Positions 22,541-31,428 of a stretch of DNA of 64,000 nucleotides are shown piece after piece (within the stretch, counting starts at the first letter, position 1; every line of letters starts with the position of its first letter). The notes under the pieces are model-generated. The model had not been told where the DNA came from and did not search any database. It was given only the letters and a program-made list of their open reading frames with translations. The stretch is from Runella rosea (lineage in GTDB: Bacteria; Bacteroidota; Bacteroidia; Cytophagales; Spirosomataceae), in assembly GCF_003325355.1 (NCBI RefSeq), contig NZ_CP030850.1, positions 6,275,001-6,339,000 of the forward strand. The letters are read 5' to 3'. Position numbers and translations under genes: made by a program.

Positions 22541-23566
22541 TTACAACACTGCACTCTCCAAAAAGCGAATCGTGCCAGCATCGGCGTCCATTTCGGCTTC
22601 GATGCCTACGGGAATGGTGAATTTTTGACGGATGTGCCCAATCATCGCTCCCGAATACGCGGGTTTGTTGAGGGGACGAATGTGGTCGTTCCAAAGGTCT
22701 TCGAGGGTGAGTGAGCCGTAGCTGCCGTTACCAGGCTCGCAGTCGGTACATTTACCGAAAATAAACCCGTTGATTTCGTCCAAAATACCGCATAGTTTTA
22801 CCTGTGTTATCATGCGATCCATGCGGTAAGGTGCTTCGTCGACGTCTTCACAAAAAAAGAGCGAACCTTTCCAGTCGGGTACGTAAGGCGAGCCCAGTAA
22901 ATGACTCAAGACGGTCAGATTACCGCCCAAAAGTTTGCCCCGCGCTTTGCCCGAACCAATAGTAGAAATGCGGTCGGCTACTTGCGTGAGATTATCGCCC
23001 ACTATTTTCGGATTTTCGTAAAACACCGCTTCAGCGTCCGTCAATACTTTTCGGAAGTAACCCACCGTAAACTCATTCCAGCTTGCTGCACCTTCAGGAC
23101 CGTGAAATGTAATCAAACCTGTTTGGCTGTAAATTCCTAACAACAAGGCGGTTATGTCTGAATATCCGATAATTACTTTGGGGTTTTTACGAATGGTATC
23201 ATAATCCAACAACGGCAGAAGCCGCGCGCAGCCCCATCCGCCGTGAACGCACACGATTCCCTGCACCGAAGAGTCGGCAAAGAAATCATTTAAATCGGCG
23301 GCACGGTCGGCGTCTTTGCCACCCAAATAGCCGTAGCGCTCCCACATTCGCTTGCCTAATTTAACCTTAAAGCCCAGTCCCTGCATGGATTCTATGAGTA
23401 CCTGAACGGTTTGTTTGCTGTAGGCGGGAGCGGCAGGACAAACCAACCCAACGGTGTCACCAGGTTTGAGGCGCGGAGGTTTGATGGTTGGCTTGTTTTT
23501 TGAAAAAGAAGGGGTGGAAACGGCGGCAGTGGCGGCAAGCGTGTGCAGGAAATTTCGGCGATGCAT
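22541..23566 (-). CDS. exported LD-carboxypeptidase (peptidase S66)
   Basis: A 341-residue S66 serine peptidase that would trim the terminal D-Ala from murein tetrapeptides in peptidoglycan recycling or remodelling. The nucleophile serine is in IIGYSDITALL (S136), near the ITFHGPEG segment. The C-terminal half holds the Glu and His of the triad (FIFGKCTDCEPG; IGHIRQKFTIPVG). The N-terminus MHRRNFLHTLAATAAVSTPS has an RR motif and short hydrophobic stretch, suggesting Tat-like export, so the enzyme is probably periplasmic, unlike cytoplasmic LdcA. Confidence 0.9.
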   Translation of the reverse strand: MHRRNFLHTLAATAAVSTPSFSKNKPTIKPPRLKPGDTVGLVCPAAPAYSKQTVQVLIESMQGLGFKVKLGKRMWERYGYLGGKDADRAADLNDFFADSSVQGIVCVHGGWGCARLLPLLDYDTIRKNPKVIIGYSDITALLLGIYSQTGLITFHGPEGAASWNEFTVGYFRKVLTDAEAVFYENPKIVGDNLTQVADRISTIGSGKARGKLLGGNLTVLSHLLGSPYVPDWKGSLFFCEDVDEAPYRMDRMITQVKLCGILDEINGFIFGKCTDCEPGNGSYGSLTLEDLWNDHIRPLNKPAYSGAMIGHIRQKFTIPVGIEAEMDADAGTIRFLESAVL

Positions 23567-23663
23567 GAAAAGTCGTTTTTACATTTTTTGCTAATATAAA
23601 TAATTGCCAACATAAAATGTGCTCGGCATACGTTAGTTTTAAGCCATAAATGATGATGATTAT

Positions 23664-24962
23664 ATGATAACCCTACGGAGTTTGTTTTTGCTGTTCATGG
23701 TGTTGAGTGGTTCAGCGGGACTGTTGGCCCAAAAGTTCCCCGCGATTCGGTACGAAGACAAAACGTACGAAACCAACATCAAAACCGTTGGCATTTATCC
23801 AGCGCCCAACCAACTGCAAGACCCCGCGCGGACTACCTACCCGCCCGTCATCAGTTTGGACGCGGGTGCGCCGCTCATTGCCGAATTTGATGACTTAACG
23901 GCCCGTTTTCGTTCGTTTCGGTACAAAATTTTTCACTGCAATGCCGATTGGACGCCCTCCAACTTGAACGATATTGAGTTTACTTATGAATACAACGATT
24001 ACGCCATCAACAATTATCAGTCATCGTTCAACACCAAAATCCCTTATTTTCATTACACCTTGGAGGTGCCAAAACTGAAATTGTCGGGCAATTATGTCCT
24101 CGCAGTCTATGAAGATGTTCGCCCTGCCAAGTTGGTGCTGACGCGCCGATTTATGATGTATCAACCCCGCGTGAATGTATTTCCGCAAGTACGACTGTCG
24201 ACGGGCATTGCCGAGCAGCGCACCCATCAGCAGGTTGATTTTGACCTAGAATATCGAGGCTACGAAATTTTGTCGCCCGCCGAAGATTTGAAGATCGTGA
24301 TTCGTCAAAACTTCCGTTGGGACAAGGTTATTACCAAACTGCGCCCTACCAACGTGCGGATTTTTGACCAGCGGTTGGAATATCGCCCCTTTGATTTGTC
24401 CAATAATCTGTTGGCGGGCAATGAATTTCGGTGGTTTGATACGCGCCTTTCGAGGGCGTCGGGTATGAGTGTGAGTGATGTACAACAGCTTCCAGACCAG
24501 ACCATTGCGCATTTACGGCCTGATGTTTCACGTTTGGGCGGTGGGGCGAGTTTTCAGGCACAGGATTTAAACGGACAATACATTGTGCTAAACCAGGATG
24601 CCGCCAACAGTACCAACGAAGCCGATTATATCAATGTGGTGTTTACGCTCCAAAGTTCGCCGTACCCCAATGCGCAAGTCTACGTAGGTGGAGCATTCAA
24701 TCTTTGGCAGCGCGAAGATGCCAACCGTATGACCTATAACACTGAGCGTAACGCTTACGAAGCCAGTATTTATATCAAGCAGGGCGTAGCCAACTATTGC
24801 TATTACGCAGTTTTGAACGACGGACGCGTTGACGAGACTTCTTTTGAAGGTAGTTTTTCCAATACCGCCAATGACTACGAAATCTTCGTGTATCACCGTC
24901 CGCCCGCTGCCCGCGCCGATCAGTTGGTGGGCTACCGACTCGTAGAATTTGGAAGAAGATAA
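23664..24962 (+). CDS. type IX secretion system plug protein (DUF5103)
   Basis: A 432-residue exported protein with the signal MITLRSLFLLFMVLSG. The opening (KFPAIRYEDKTYETNIKTV), the RSFRYKIFHCNADWTPSNL segment and the ending YEIFVYHRPP...LVGYR are characteristic of the DUF5103 family, described as the plug protein that closes the SprA translocon of the type IX system. The C-terminal ~110 residues look like an Ig/CBM48-type domain (VYVGGAFNLWQREDANRMTYN). It would act in the periplasm at the outer membrane pore. Its presence implies a functional type IX system in this organism. Confidence 0.88.
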   Translation: MITLRSLFLLFMVLSGSAGLLAQKFPAIRYEDKTYETNIKTVGIYPAPNQLQDPARTTYPPVISLDAGAPLIAEFDDLTARFRSFRYKIFHCNADWTPSNLNDIEFTYEYNDYAINNYQSSFNTKIPYFHYTLEVPKLKLSGNYVLAVYEDVRPAKLVLTRRFMMYQPRVNVFPQVRLSTGIAEQRTHQQVDFDLEYRGYEILSPAEDLKIVIRQNFRWDKVITKLRPTNVRIFDQRLEYRPFDLSNNLLAGNEFRWFDTRLSRASGMSVSDVQQLPDQTIAHLRPDVSRLGGGASFQAQDLNGQYIVLNQDAANSTNEADYINVVFTLQSSPYPNAQVYVGGAFNLWQREDANRMTYNTERNAYEASIYIKQGVANYCYYAVLNDGRVDETSFEGSFSNTANDYEIFVYHRPPAARADQLVGYRLVEFGRR

Positions 24963-25051
24963 AGTAATTGTTGATTTCTGCGCCTCAAATCCCGATTTTT
25001 GCGCCATATACTTTTGCTTTTACACTTTTTGCCTTTTGGTTTTCCCAAAAA

Positions 25052-26074
25052 ATGCCCACTTTTACGCCCGAGCAAGCCCTCAAAGATATTCGTCAAAAAA
25101 AGCTACAACCGCTGTATTTTATTCACGGCGACGAGCCCTATTATATTGATTTACTGGCGGATGCTATCGAAAAAGTAGCGGTTCCCGAAGCTGAAAAAGG
25201 TTTTAATCAGTTTGTGTTGTTTGGCAAAGAGACCGACATCGGCACCATTCTCAACTACGCGCGTCGGTTTCCTTTTATGGCCGAGCGGCAATTGGTATTG
25301 GTCAAAGAAGCGCAGCAAATCAGCGGTTTTGACTCAAAAGAGAAAACGGCTTTTTTGGAAGACTACGCCTCGCGCCCTCCCGCTTCCACGATTTTGGTGC
25401 TGTGTTTTCAAGGAAACTTTGACATGCGCAAATCGCTGCCCAAAGTCTTTGAAAGACACGGAGCGATGATTCAAAGCAAGAAAATGTACGACAACAAACT
25501 GCCCGATTGGGTAGGGGAGTACGCCCGAAGTTTAGGGACTAAGATTAGCATCAAAGCCATTCAAATGCTGGTCGAAAATATCGGCAACGACCTCAAACGC
25601 ATCACGAGCGAGATTGATAAAATCCTGCTTAATCTCACCGCCAGTGAAGAAATCACGGCGGCAATTGTGGAGAAATACGTCGGCATAAGCAAAGAATACA
25701 ATGTATTTGAGCTCCAAAAAGCGCTTACGCAACGGGATATTCTGAAATCCAACCGAATCGCTAACTACCTGGCGGCCAATACCAAAGATAATCCTTTGCC
25801 GCAGGTATTAATTATACTTTATAACTTTTTTAGTAAGGTTCTGGTCGTTCACGGAACGCCCGATAAATCGGAAGGAAATCTGGCGTCGGTGCTGGGCGTT
25901 AATCCTTTTTTTGTCAAAGATTATCTTTCGGCCGCCCGTCAGTATTCGTTAGGCCATGTGGTAAATGTCATCAAGGCCATTCGTCGCGCCGACAACGCCT
26001 CCAAAGGCATTGAAGTAGGAAGCGTAAACGAAGAAGCTGTTTTGAAAGAGTTGATTTTCAGAATATTGCATTGA
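25052..26074 (+). CDS. holA: DNA polymerase III subunit delta
   Basis: A 340-residue clamp-loader subunit. It opens MPTFTPEQALKDIRQKKLQ, followed by the family motif PLYFIHGDEPYYIDLLADAI. The AAA+-like fold continues with ARRFPFMAERQLVLVKEA and a C-terminal collar helix domain ending EEAVLKELIFRILH. HolA opens the beta sliding clamp. The frame is open from 24968, but the hydrophobic extension there is unlike the family and the ATG at 25052 matches the normal start. It follows the T9SS plug gene by 89 bases, and the DUF4230 gene converges on it. Confidence 0.93.
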   Translation: MPTFTPEQALKDIRQKKLQPLYFIHGDEPYYIDLLADAIEKVAVPEAEKGFNQFVLFGKETDIGTILNYARRFPFMAERQLVLVKEAQQISGFDSKEKTAFLEDYASRPPASTILVLCFQGNFDMRKSLPKVFERHGAMIQSKKMYDNKLPDWVGEYARSLGTKISIKAIQMLVENIGNDLKRITSEIDKILLNLTASEEITAAIVEKYVGISKEYNVFELQKALTQRDILKSNRIANYLAANTKDNPLPQVLIILYNFFSKVLVVHGTPDKSEGNLASVLGVNPFFVKDYLSAARQYSLGHVVNVIKAIRRADNASKGIEVGSVNEEAVLKELIFRILH

Positions 26075-26089
26075 GAAAGTTTTGTGGTT

Positions 26090-26770
26090 TTACATTTCTT
26101 TCCCCGCCTCTCCTTCTCCCAATTCCTTCACTTCGGCTTTGACTTCTTCGTAGATTTTAAACTCTTCGAGCTTCTGCTGGTTAGTAGGAGGGAGTTGCAT
26201 ATCGACGTTCCAGCCCATTGAAGCCGCCAATTGGTACATCATAAACTGGACTTGGTTGTTGGCAATGCGCGGCAGGTCGCTGGTGAGGGCCTTTTCGTTC
26301 ATGGCTTGTTTGGCATCCACGAGCAGATTGGTATAATCTTCCTGATTGAAGCGATTCCAGAGGCCATTTTCAATGTCATAAAATTTGTAGTCGGTATCAA
26401 TCGACAAAACTTCTGGGTCAGGAAAGTATTCTACGACCATTTTGTTGGTTTTTTCGTCGATGCGGTAGCGCATTTTGGCAAAATCAAAACCTACCAACAC
26501 CTTTGCTTTGGCAATGACCAGTGCTTTTTTGGAATTTTTGAAGAGGTACCAATAGGTCTTATCATCTTTGTAATCAAAGATTTCGGTAAAATACCCCTCC
26601 GCCATCACCACTTTGAAGACTTTTTCGATGCGTTCGAGGAGAATGGTGGAAGATTGCACCAACTGCTTGTTAGCGTTTTGTTTTTGGGTCAGCACATAAA
26701 AGATGCCAAACCCTAAACTCCCGCCCAATACTAAGGTAATAATGAAAAAAATAAGTGAAGAAAAGCCCAT
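26090..26770 (-). CDS. DUF4230 family membrane-anchored protein
   Basis: A 226-residue protein with one N-terminal membrane helix (about residues 5-27, FFIITLVLGGSLGFGIFYVL). A soluble domain follows with the DUF4230 pattern: ERIEKVFKVVMAEGYFTEIFDY, KALVIAKAKVLVGFDFAKM and MVVEYFPDPEVLSIDTDYKFYD. The ending is Glu-rich (EVKAEVKELGEGEAGKE). Function of the family is unknown; the single anchor suggests a periplasmic domain. It is convergent with holA, 15 bases between the stops. Confidence 0.85.
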   Translation of the reverse strand: MGFSSLIFFIITLVLGGSLGFGIFYVLTQKQNANKQLVQSSTILLERIEKVFKVVMAEGYFTEIFDYKDDKTYWYLFKNSKKALVIAKAKVLVGFDFAKMRYRIDEKTNKMVVEYFPDPEVLSIDTDYKFYDIENGLWNRFNQEDYTNLLVDAKQAMNEKALTSDLPRIANNQVQFMMYQLAASMGWNVDMQLPPTNQQKLEEFKIYEEVKAEVKELGEGEAGKEM

Positions 26771-26909
26771 AATTGTCGGATTTTGCGAAAGTTAGGGAAA
26801 ATTTATGACCAATAGAATGTTGTCTGCATTGTGCAGTTACTTTGGCAGAATCATTGCTTGATTGAAAATAAAAGCGTTATTTTGAAAATAATATTTCGGC
26901 CTGATTCTT

Positions 26910-27362
26910 ATGAAAAAGATTTATACATGGGTACTGATGTTGAGCGTTGTGTTTGGTTTGACGCAATGCTCTAAAACAAGTAACGAAGAAGACCCAACTC
27001 CCGCCCCTGGCGTTACCAAAACTGAACTTTTGGCGGGAAAATCGCTGAAGACGTGGGTGATGACATCGTCTAAAATTGACGGAAAGGAAGTCTTTAATCA
27101 ATCGCTTGTTTGCAGCCGTGATGACCATACGGTTTATCGTACCGACAAGACTTATGAGGTCAACGAGGGCGACACCAAATGTTACTCACAAGACCCGCAG
27201 ACCTATGAAAAAGGAACCTGGTCATTTAATACGGATGAAACGGAGCTGATTATCAATAATGAGCAACGTTTTAAAATTCTTGAACTCAACAATACTACGC
27301 TGCGGCTTTCGATAAAAACGCTTTTTGGGGAAACCATCGAACGTACTTTTAAGAAAGTCTAG
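26910..27362 (+). CDS. lipocalin-like lipoprotein, unknown role
   Basis: A 150-residue lipoprotein with signal MKKIYTWVLMLSVVFGLTQ and lipobox cysteine followed by SKTSNEED. The body opens with LLAGKSLKTWVMTSSKIDGKE and carries KGTWSFNTDETELIINNEQRF, the layout of the Bacteroidota lipocalin-like family, in which a K-x-W motif starts a small beta barrel. No ligand can be named. It sits 59 bases upstream of miaA on the same strand and might be co-transcribed with it. Confidence 0.75.
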   Translation: MKKIYTWVLMLSVVFGLTQCSKTSNEEDPTPAPGVTKTELLAGKSLKTWVMTSSKIDGKEVFNQSLVCSRDDHTVYRTDKTYEVNEGDTKCYSQDPQTYEKGTWSFNTDETELIINNEQRFKILELNNTTLRLSIKTLFGETIERTFKKV

Positions 27363-27420
27363 CTCTTTAACAAGCGATTCTTCGAGGCGCCGTATTTACG
27401 GATAACTATTTAACAGTGTT

Positions 27421-28332
27421 TTGCAAAAACTTCTCGTTGTCATTGCGGGCCCTACCGCTGTTGGAAAAACTGACTTTTGTGTCCGATTGGCACAAATGCT
27501 GAATACCGAAGTAATCTCTGCCGATTCCCGACAGTTTTACCGTGAGCTTAGCATTGGTACCGCTAAGCCATCAGAGGCTGAATTTCAGGGGATTACGCAT
27601 CATTTTATCAATTCTCATTCCATCGGCATTTTGTACAGTGCGGGGTCTTTTGAGCGCGATGCTTTGGCGGTGTTGGATAAACTTTATGAAAAACAGGATG
27701 TCGTGATTTTAACGGGCGGCTCTGGATTGTACATCAAGGCCGTTTGTGAAGGTTTGGACAATTTGCCCGAAACCCCGCCCGAACTGCGGGCCGAGCTGAT
27801 GCACCGACTGGAGGTGGAAGGTCTTGAATCTTTGCAAACCCAACTTCGTGCCTTAGACCCCGTGTATTGCGAATCCAATGACCTTCAAAATACCCAGCGT
27901 GTGGTGCGGGCGTTGGAAGTTTGTTTATTGACTGGGAAGCCGTTTTCGTCCTTTAGAGAACACCAGCCTGCGCAACGTCCTTTCCGAATTTTGCAAATTG
28001 TGTTGGAAAGAAATCGGGAGGAGCTATACCAGCGCATTGACCGCCGGATGGAGCAAATGCTAGCGGCAGGCTTGGTCGAAGAAGCCCGTTCGTTGGTGGC
28101 GTATCGGGAGCATAATGCCCTGCAAACGGTTGGTTATAAAGAAGTGTTTGACTTTCTGGATGGCCAATATGATTATGAAGAAATGGTACGACTCCTCAAA
28201 CGCAATTCCCGCCGCTACGCAAAGCGACAAATTACGTGGTTCAAGCACCAAGGAAATTTTAAAGGATTTCAGGCCGATGATTTTGAGGGAGTGCTCACTT
28301 ATATTCAGTCAACGAGGGAAGCGCTGGAATAG
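27421..28332 (+). CDS. miaA: tRNA dimethylallyltransferase
   Basis: A 303-residue enzyme that adds a dimethylallyl group to A37 of tRNAs reading UNN codons. The P-loop GPTAVGKTDF lies at residues 10-19, followed by ISADSRQFYRELSIGTAKP, HHFINS, ILTGGSGLYIKAV and TQRVVRALEV, all family motifs, with QITWFKHQ near the end. The start codon is TTG: an in-frame stop lies 18 bases upstream (27403-27405), no ATG or GTG intervenes, and the P-loop is at its normal distance from this TTG. Length is normal for the family. Confidence 0.95.
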   Translation: MQKLLVVIAGPTAVGKTDFCVRLAQMLNTEVISADSRQFYRELSIGTAKPSEAEFQGITHHFINSHSIGILYSAGSFERDALAVLDKLYEKQDVVILTGGSGLYIKAVCEGLDNLPETPPELRAELMHRLEVEGLESLQTQLRALDPVYCESNDLQNTQRVVRALEVCLLTGKPFSSFREHQPAQRPFRILQIVLERNREELYQRIDRRMEQMLAAGLVEEARSLVAYREHNALQTVGYKEVFDFLDGQYDYEEMVRLLKRNSRRYAKRQITWFKHQGNFKGFQADDFEGVLTYIQSTREALE

Positions 28333-28378
28333 AAGAAAAGAGTTGATTTAACCTTTCCTGAATTATGAACGGATAAAA

Positions 28379-28412
28379 TGACAAAAACGAAGCCGAAACC
28401 CCGTTTTTGTCA
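28379..28412 (-). terminator. hairpin between miaA and yebC
   Basis: Arms TGACAAAAACG and CGTTTTTGTCA, 11 base pairs, around a 12-base loop. On the minus strand it follows the yebC stop and is followed by ATTTTA, so it fits best as the yebC terminator. Confidence 0.65.
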
Positions 28413-28418
28413 CTGAAA

Positions 28419-29132
28419 TTACTTCATATTGGTGTACACATTCTGCACGTCGTCGTCTTCTTCGAGGCGCTCGATGAGTTTGTCTACTTCGGCAATTTCT
28501 TCTTCCGAAAGTTCCTTTAATTCCGTCGGAATTCGTGTAAATTCTGCGCCTTTTAGTTCGTAGCCTTTTTCTTCCAAAAATTTCTGGATGGCTCCAAAAG
28601 CCGAGAATTCACCGTAAATGTTGATTTCGTTGGTTTCGTCGTCCAAAAATACCTCGTCACCGCCCAAGTCAATGAGTTCAAACTCAAGCTCTTCCAAGTC
28701 GATGCCTTCGTTGGCAATTTTGAAAAGACATTTGCGGTCAAACAAATAATCCAGCATACCCGAAGTGCCCAAGCTTCCACCCAATTTGTTGAAATAACTG
28801 CGGACGTTGGCTACGGTACGGTTGGTATTGTCGGTGGTAGCCTCGATCAAAATCGCGATTCCGTGAGGGCCTTTTCCTTCGTATACAATTTCTTTGTAAT
28901 CTTCCTGATCTTTGGAAATTGCCCGCTTGATGGCCCGTTCAACGTTTTCTTTGGGCATGTTTGCCGCTTTGGCGTTTTGGATAATGGCCCGCAAACGAGA
29001 GTTGTTTTGGGGGTCAGCTCCGCCAGCTTTTACGGCCATTACGATGTCTTTACCGATTCGGGTGAAGACTTTGGCCATCATTCCCCAACGTTTTAATTTA
29101 CTGGCTTTTCGGTATTCAAATGCGCGTCCCAT
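28419..29132 (-). CDS. yebC: YebC/PmpR family regulator (TACO1 type)
   Basis: A 237-residue protein of the YebC family, known as a transcription regulator and, more recently, a translation factor relieving ribosome stalling at proline stretches. Family motifs: ASKLKRWGMMAKVFTRIGKD in place of the usual KW..IK.KK start, RLRAIIQNAKAANMPKENVERAI, YEGKGPHGIAILIEATTDN, NRTVANVRSYF and KLGGSLGTSGMLDYLF. The ATG at 29132 (MGRAFEYRKASK) is the family start; the upstream extension in frame is not. It is single-copy in this window and separated from lysA by 106 bases. Confidence 0.93.
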   Translation of the reverse strand: MGRAFEYRKASKLKRWGMMAKVFTRIGKDIVMAVKAGGADPQNNSRLRAIIQNAKAANMPKENVERAIKRAISKDQEDYKEIVYEGKGPHGIAILIEATTDNTNRTVANVRSYFNKLGGSLGTSGMLDYLFDRKCLFKIANEGIDLEELEFELIDLGGDEVFLDDETNEINIYGEFSAFGAIQKFLEEKGYELKGAEFTRIPTELKELSEEEIAEVDKLIERLEEDDDVQNVYTNMK

Positions 29133-29238
29133 ATTGAATGAGTAAATGTGTGATTTTAATGAATTAGTAAAAAATGGCGTCAAATGTTGGGTCGATTGGC
29201 GTCAATTATTCGGCGCTCAACGGCCCCTTGGCGCGCGG

Positions 29239-30474
29239 TTATAGTTCCAAAAGTACTTGATTTTTCAGAATGTCTTCCATCGTTTCGCGTTGGCGAATGA
29301 TGTGTGCCTTGCCCTGATAGACCAACACCTCGGCGGGGCGAAAACGGCTGTTGTACTGGCTGCTCATCGTAAATCCGTAAGCACCCGCGTTGAGCAACGC
29401 AAGGGTATCATTTTCATGCACTTCCGTGAGTGGACGGTCGGTGGCAAAGGTGTCGGTTTCGCAGATATAGCCTACTACGTCGTAGGTCTTAAGTTGGGTA
29501 GAAACGGGATTTGAAACATTGACAATGTGATGGTACGCATCGTACATCATCGGACGAATCAGGTGGTTAAGGCCCGAATTGACCCCCACAAAAGTGCGAT
29601 TAGGGGTTGATTTTACCACGTTGGCGTTTACCAACAGAATGCCCGATTCGCTGACCAGAAATTTGCCCGGCTCAAACCACAATTGAAGCTTGCGGCCCAA
29701 TTGCTCGCTTAGAGCTAGAAAGGCTTCACTGAGTTTAGCGCCCAGCGCGGGCATGTCGGTGATAGGGTCCCCTTCTTTGTAGGCTACCTTAAAGCCTCCG
29801 CCTAAGTCGATGATTTTGAGGTTGGGAAAATCTTTGGCAAAGTTAAAAATTACGTCAGCGGCGCGTACAAAGGCATTGGCTTCTTTGATGTCAGAACCCG
29901 TATGCTGGTGCAATCCTACGACGTTGATGCCGTATTGGTTCACAATCCGCAGAATATCTTCGCGTTGCCGAATGTCAATGCCGAATTTAGAACCTTCGTG
30001 CGCGGTCATGATTTTGGCGTTTCCACCTGCGGCCACGTTGGGTTTGATGCGAATCATGCACGGTACAGTTCCACCAAAACGTTGCCCAAATTTTTCGAGG
30101 ACAATCAGGTTGTCTAGGTTGATGATTGAGCCTACGGCCACGGCCGTTTCGATTTCATCAAAGGAAACCCCGCTGGGAGTAAAAGTAATCTGTGAGCCTT
30201 CGTAGCCAGCGTGCAGACCTAGCTCCAATTCCTGCGGCGAAACTACGTCCAATTCCACCCCGTTTTGGCGCATTAATTTTAGGATGGAAACATTGGTTAG
30301 GGCTTTGCAGGCAAATTTTATCTTTAAATCGACCGATGAAAAGGCGTTACGCAACTGATTGATTTTATCGACTATCTTGTCGGCATCATATACATAGAGC
30401 GGGGTTCCGAATTGCTGCGCGATGTCTAAAACGGGTATTCCTTGGATTTCGTAACGGTCGTTTACTAATTGCAT
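29239..30474 (-). CDS. lysA: diaminopimelate decarboxylase
   Basis: A PLP enzyme of about 411 residues that converts meso-diaminopimelate to lysine, the last step of lysine synthesis. The PLP lysine is in KIKFACKALTNVSIL. Other family motifs are the HQHTGSDI segment, IIDLGGGFKV, FEPGKFLV and CETDTFATDR (active-site cysteine), and GAYGFTMSSQYNSR. Two ATG starts fit: 30474 (MQLVNDRYEIQGI), chosen as closest to the family N-terminus, and 30501 (nine residues longer). A further upstream frame extension has no family similarity. Confidence 0.95.
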   Translation of the reverse strand: MQLVNDRYEIQGIPVLDIAQQFGTPLYVYDADKIVDKINQLRNAFSSVDLKIKFACKALTNVSILKLMRQNGVELDVVSPQELELGLHAGYEGSQITFTPSGVSFDEIETAVAVGSIINLDNLIVLEKFGQRFGGTVPCMIRIKPNVAAGGNAKIMTAHEGSKFGIDIRQREDILRIVNQYGINVVGLHQHTGSDIKEANAFVRAADVIFNFAKDFPNLKIIDLGGGFKVAYKEGDPITDMPALGAKLSEAFLALSEQLGRKLQLWFEPGKFLVSESGILLVNANVVKSTPNRTFVGVNSGLNHLIRPMMYDAYHHIVNVSNPVSTQLKTYDVVGYICETDTFATDRPLTEVHENDTLALLNAGAYGFTMSSQYNSRFRPAEVLVYQGKAHIIRQRETMEDILKNQVLLEL

Positions 30475-30596
30475 GATGATTTGGGCTAATTCGCTGATCA
30501 TTATTCTCTTAACGCTTAAGAGGGCGGACGTCAGCGACAGAAAAAAGTTGATTGGTTGAAAATGAAGCCGCAAAGATAGTTGATGCTTCTGCTTTT

Positions 30597-31331
30597 TCAA
30601 ACCTCACCGAGTTGCGCAAAAACGGGAAATGTAACCAAACGAGTCGGCGAGCTTCCCCAAACACCGATTAAGCGGTCATGCAGGGCTTCAATGGGGTTGT
30701 AACCGTTGGCTTTTTCAAACTTGCGCACACTTGACCAAGTGTTGAGGTAGAGGCAGAGTTGCGTCAACGACCAATCGTAGCTTTGCAGAAAAACACTCTT
30801 TTTTATATTGCGATAAGGAAAAGGAACGTCAGCGTACTGGTTTTCAATGTGGCGGCGCTCGTCGTCCCAATAATCGCCGATGGTATTTTGGTAAAAATCC
30901 AGAATAATGGCATCCACTTCGGGGGAAATAGTGAGCAATTCATAGCCCCAAACTGCGATAATTGCGCCTTTTTTGGTCACTCGTTTTACTTCTTCGTTGA
31001 AAAGCTCAAAATCAAACCAATGCAGCGCCTGTCCGACGGTAATTAAATCAAATGTATTTGCGTCAAAGGGCGAGGATTCGGCGGGGCTTACTTGATAATG
31101 AATATTGGGTAACAAAACCGCCTGACTGAGTTGAGCTTGGCTGAGGTCTGTTGCTTCCACTTCGCGGAAGTGTTTTGCTAAAACGGTTGCTACCTGACCG
31201 TTGCCAGTGGCACAATCCCAGGCCTTATCAAAATGTTGGACATGTTGGAAAACCCACTGGTACAACGTATCGGGGTAGTCGGGGCGATAGCGGGCGTAAT
31301 CGGTGGCGTGGCCCGAAAAAAGGTCTTTCAT
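30597..31331 (-). CDS. class I SAM-dependent methyltransferase
   Basis: A 244-residue methyltransferase. SAM-binding motif I is DCATGNGQVATVL, followed by the acidic post-I strand EVEATDLSQAQL and the motif FDLITVGQALHWFD typical of the UbiE/methyltransferase-11 group. The N-terminal FSGHATDYARYRPDYPDTLY is the usual start of this group, in which some members methylate small metabolites. The substrate is unknown. It is upstream of lysA on the same strand, 122 bases from the chosen lysA start. Confidence 0.85.
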   Translation of the reverse strand: MKDLFSGHATDYARYRPDYPDTLYQWVFQHVQHFDKAWDCATGNGQVATVLAKHFREVEATDLSQAQLSQAVLLPNIHYQVSPAESSPFDANTFDLITVGQALHWFDFELFNEEVKRVTKKGAIIAVWGYELLTISPEVDAIILDFYQNTIGDYWDDERRHIENQYADVPFPYRNIKKSVFLQSYDWSLTQLCLYLNTWSSVRKFEKANGYNPIEALHDRLIGVWGSSPTRLVTFPVFAQLGEV

Positions 31332-31428
31332 AAGGAGATTAATTCACACAATCTTTACATTGAAAAAGATCAATGAAGCTACTGCTCAATGGATTGTTTT
31401 TTAACTTGCGTCAAAAATAACCATAACC

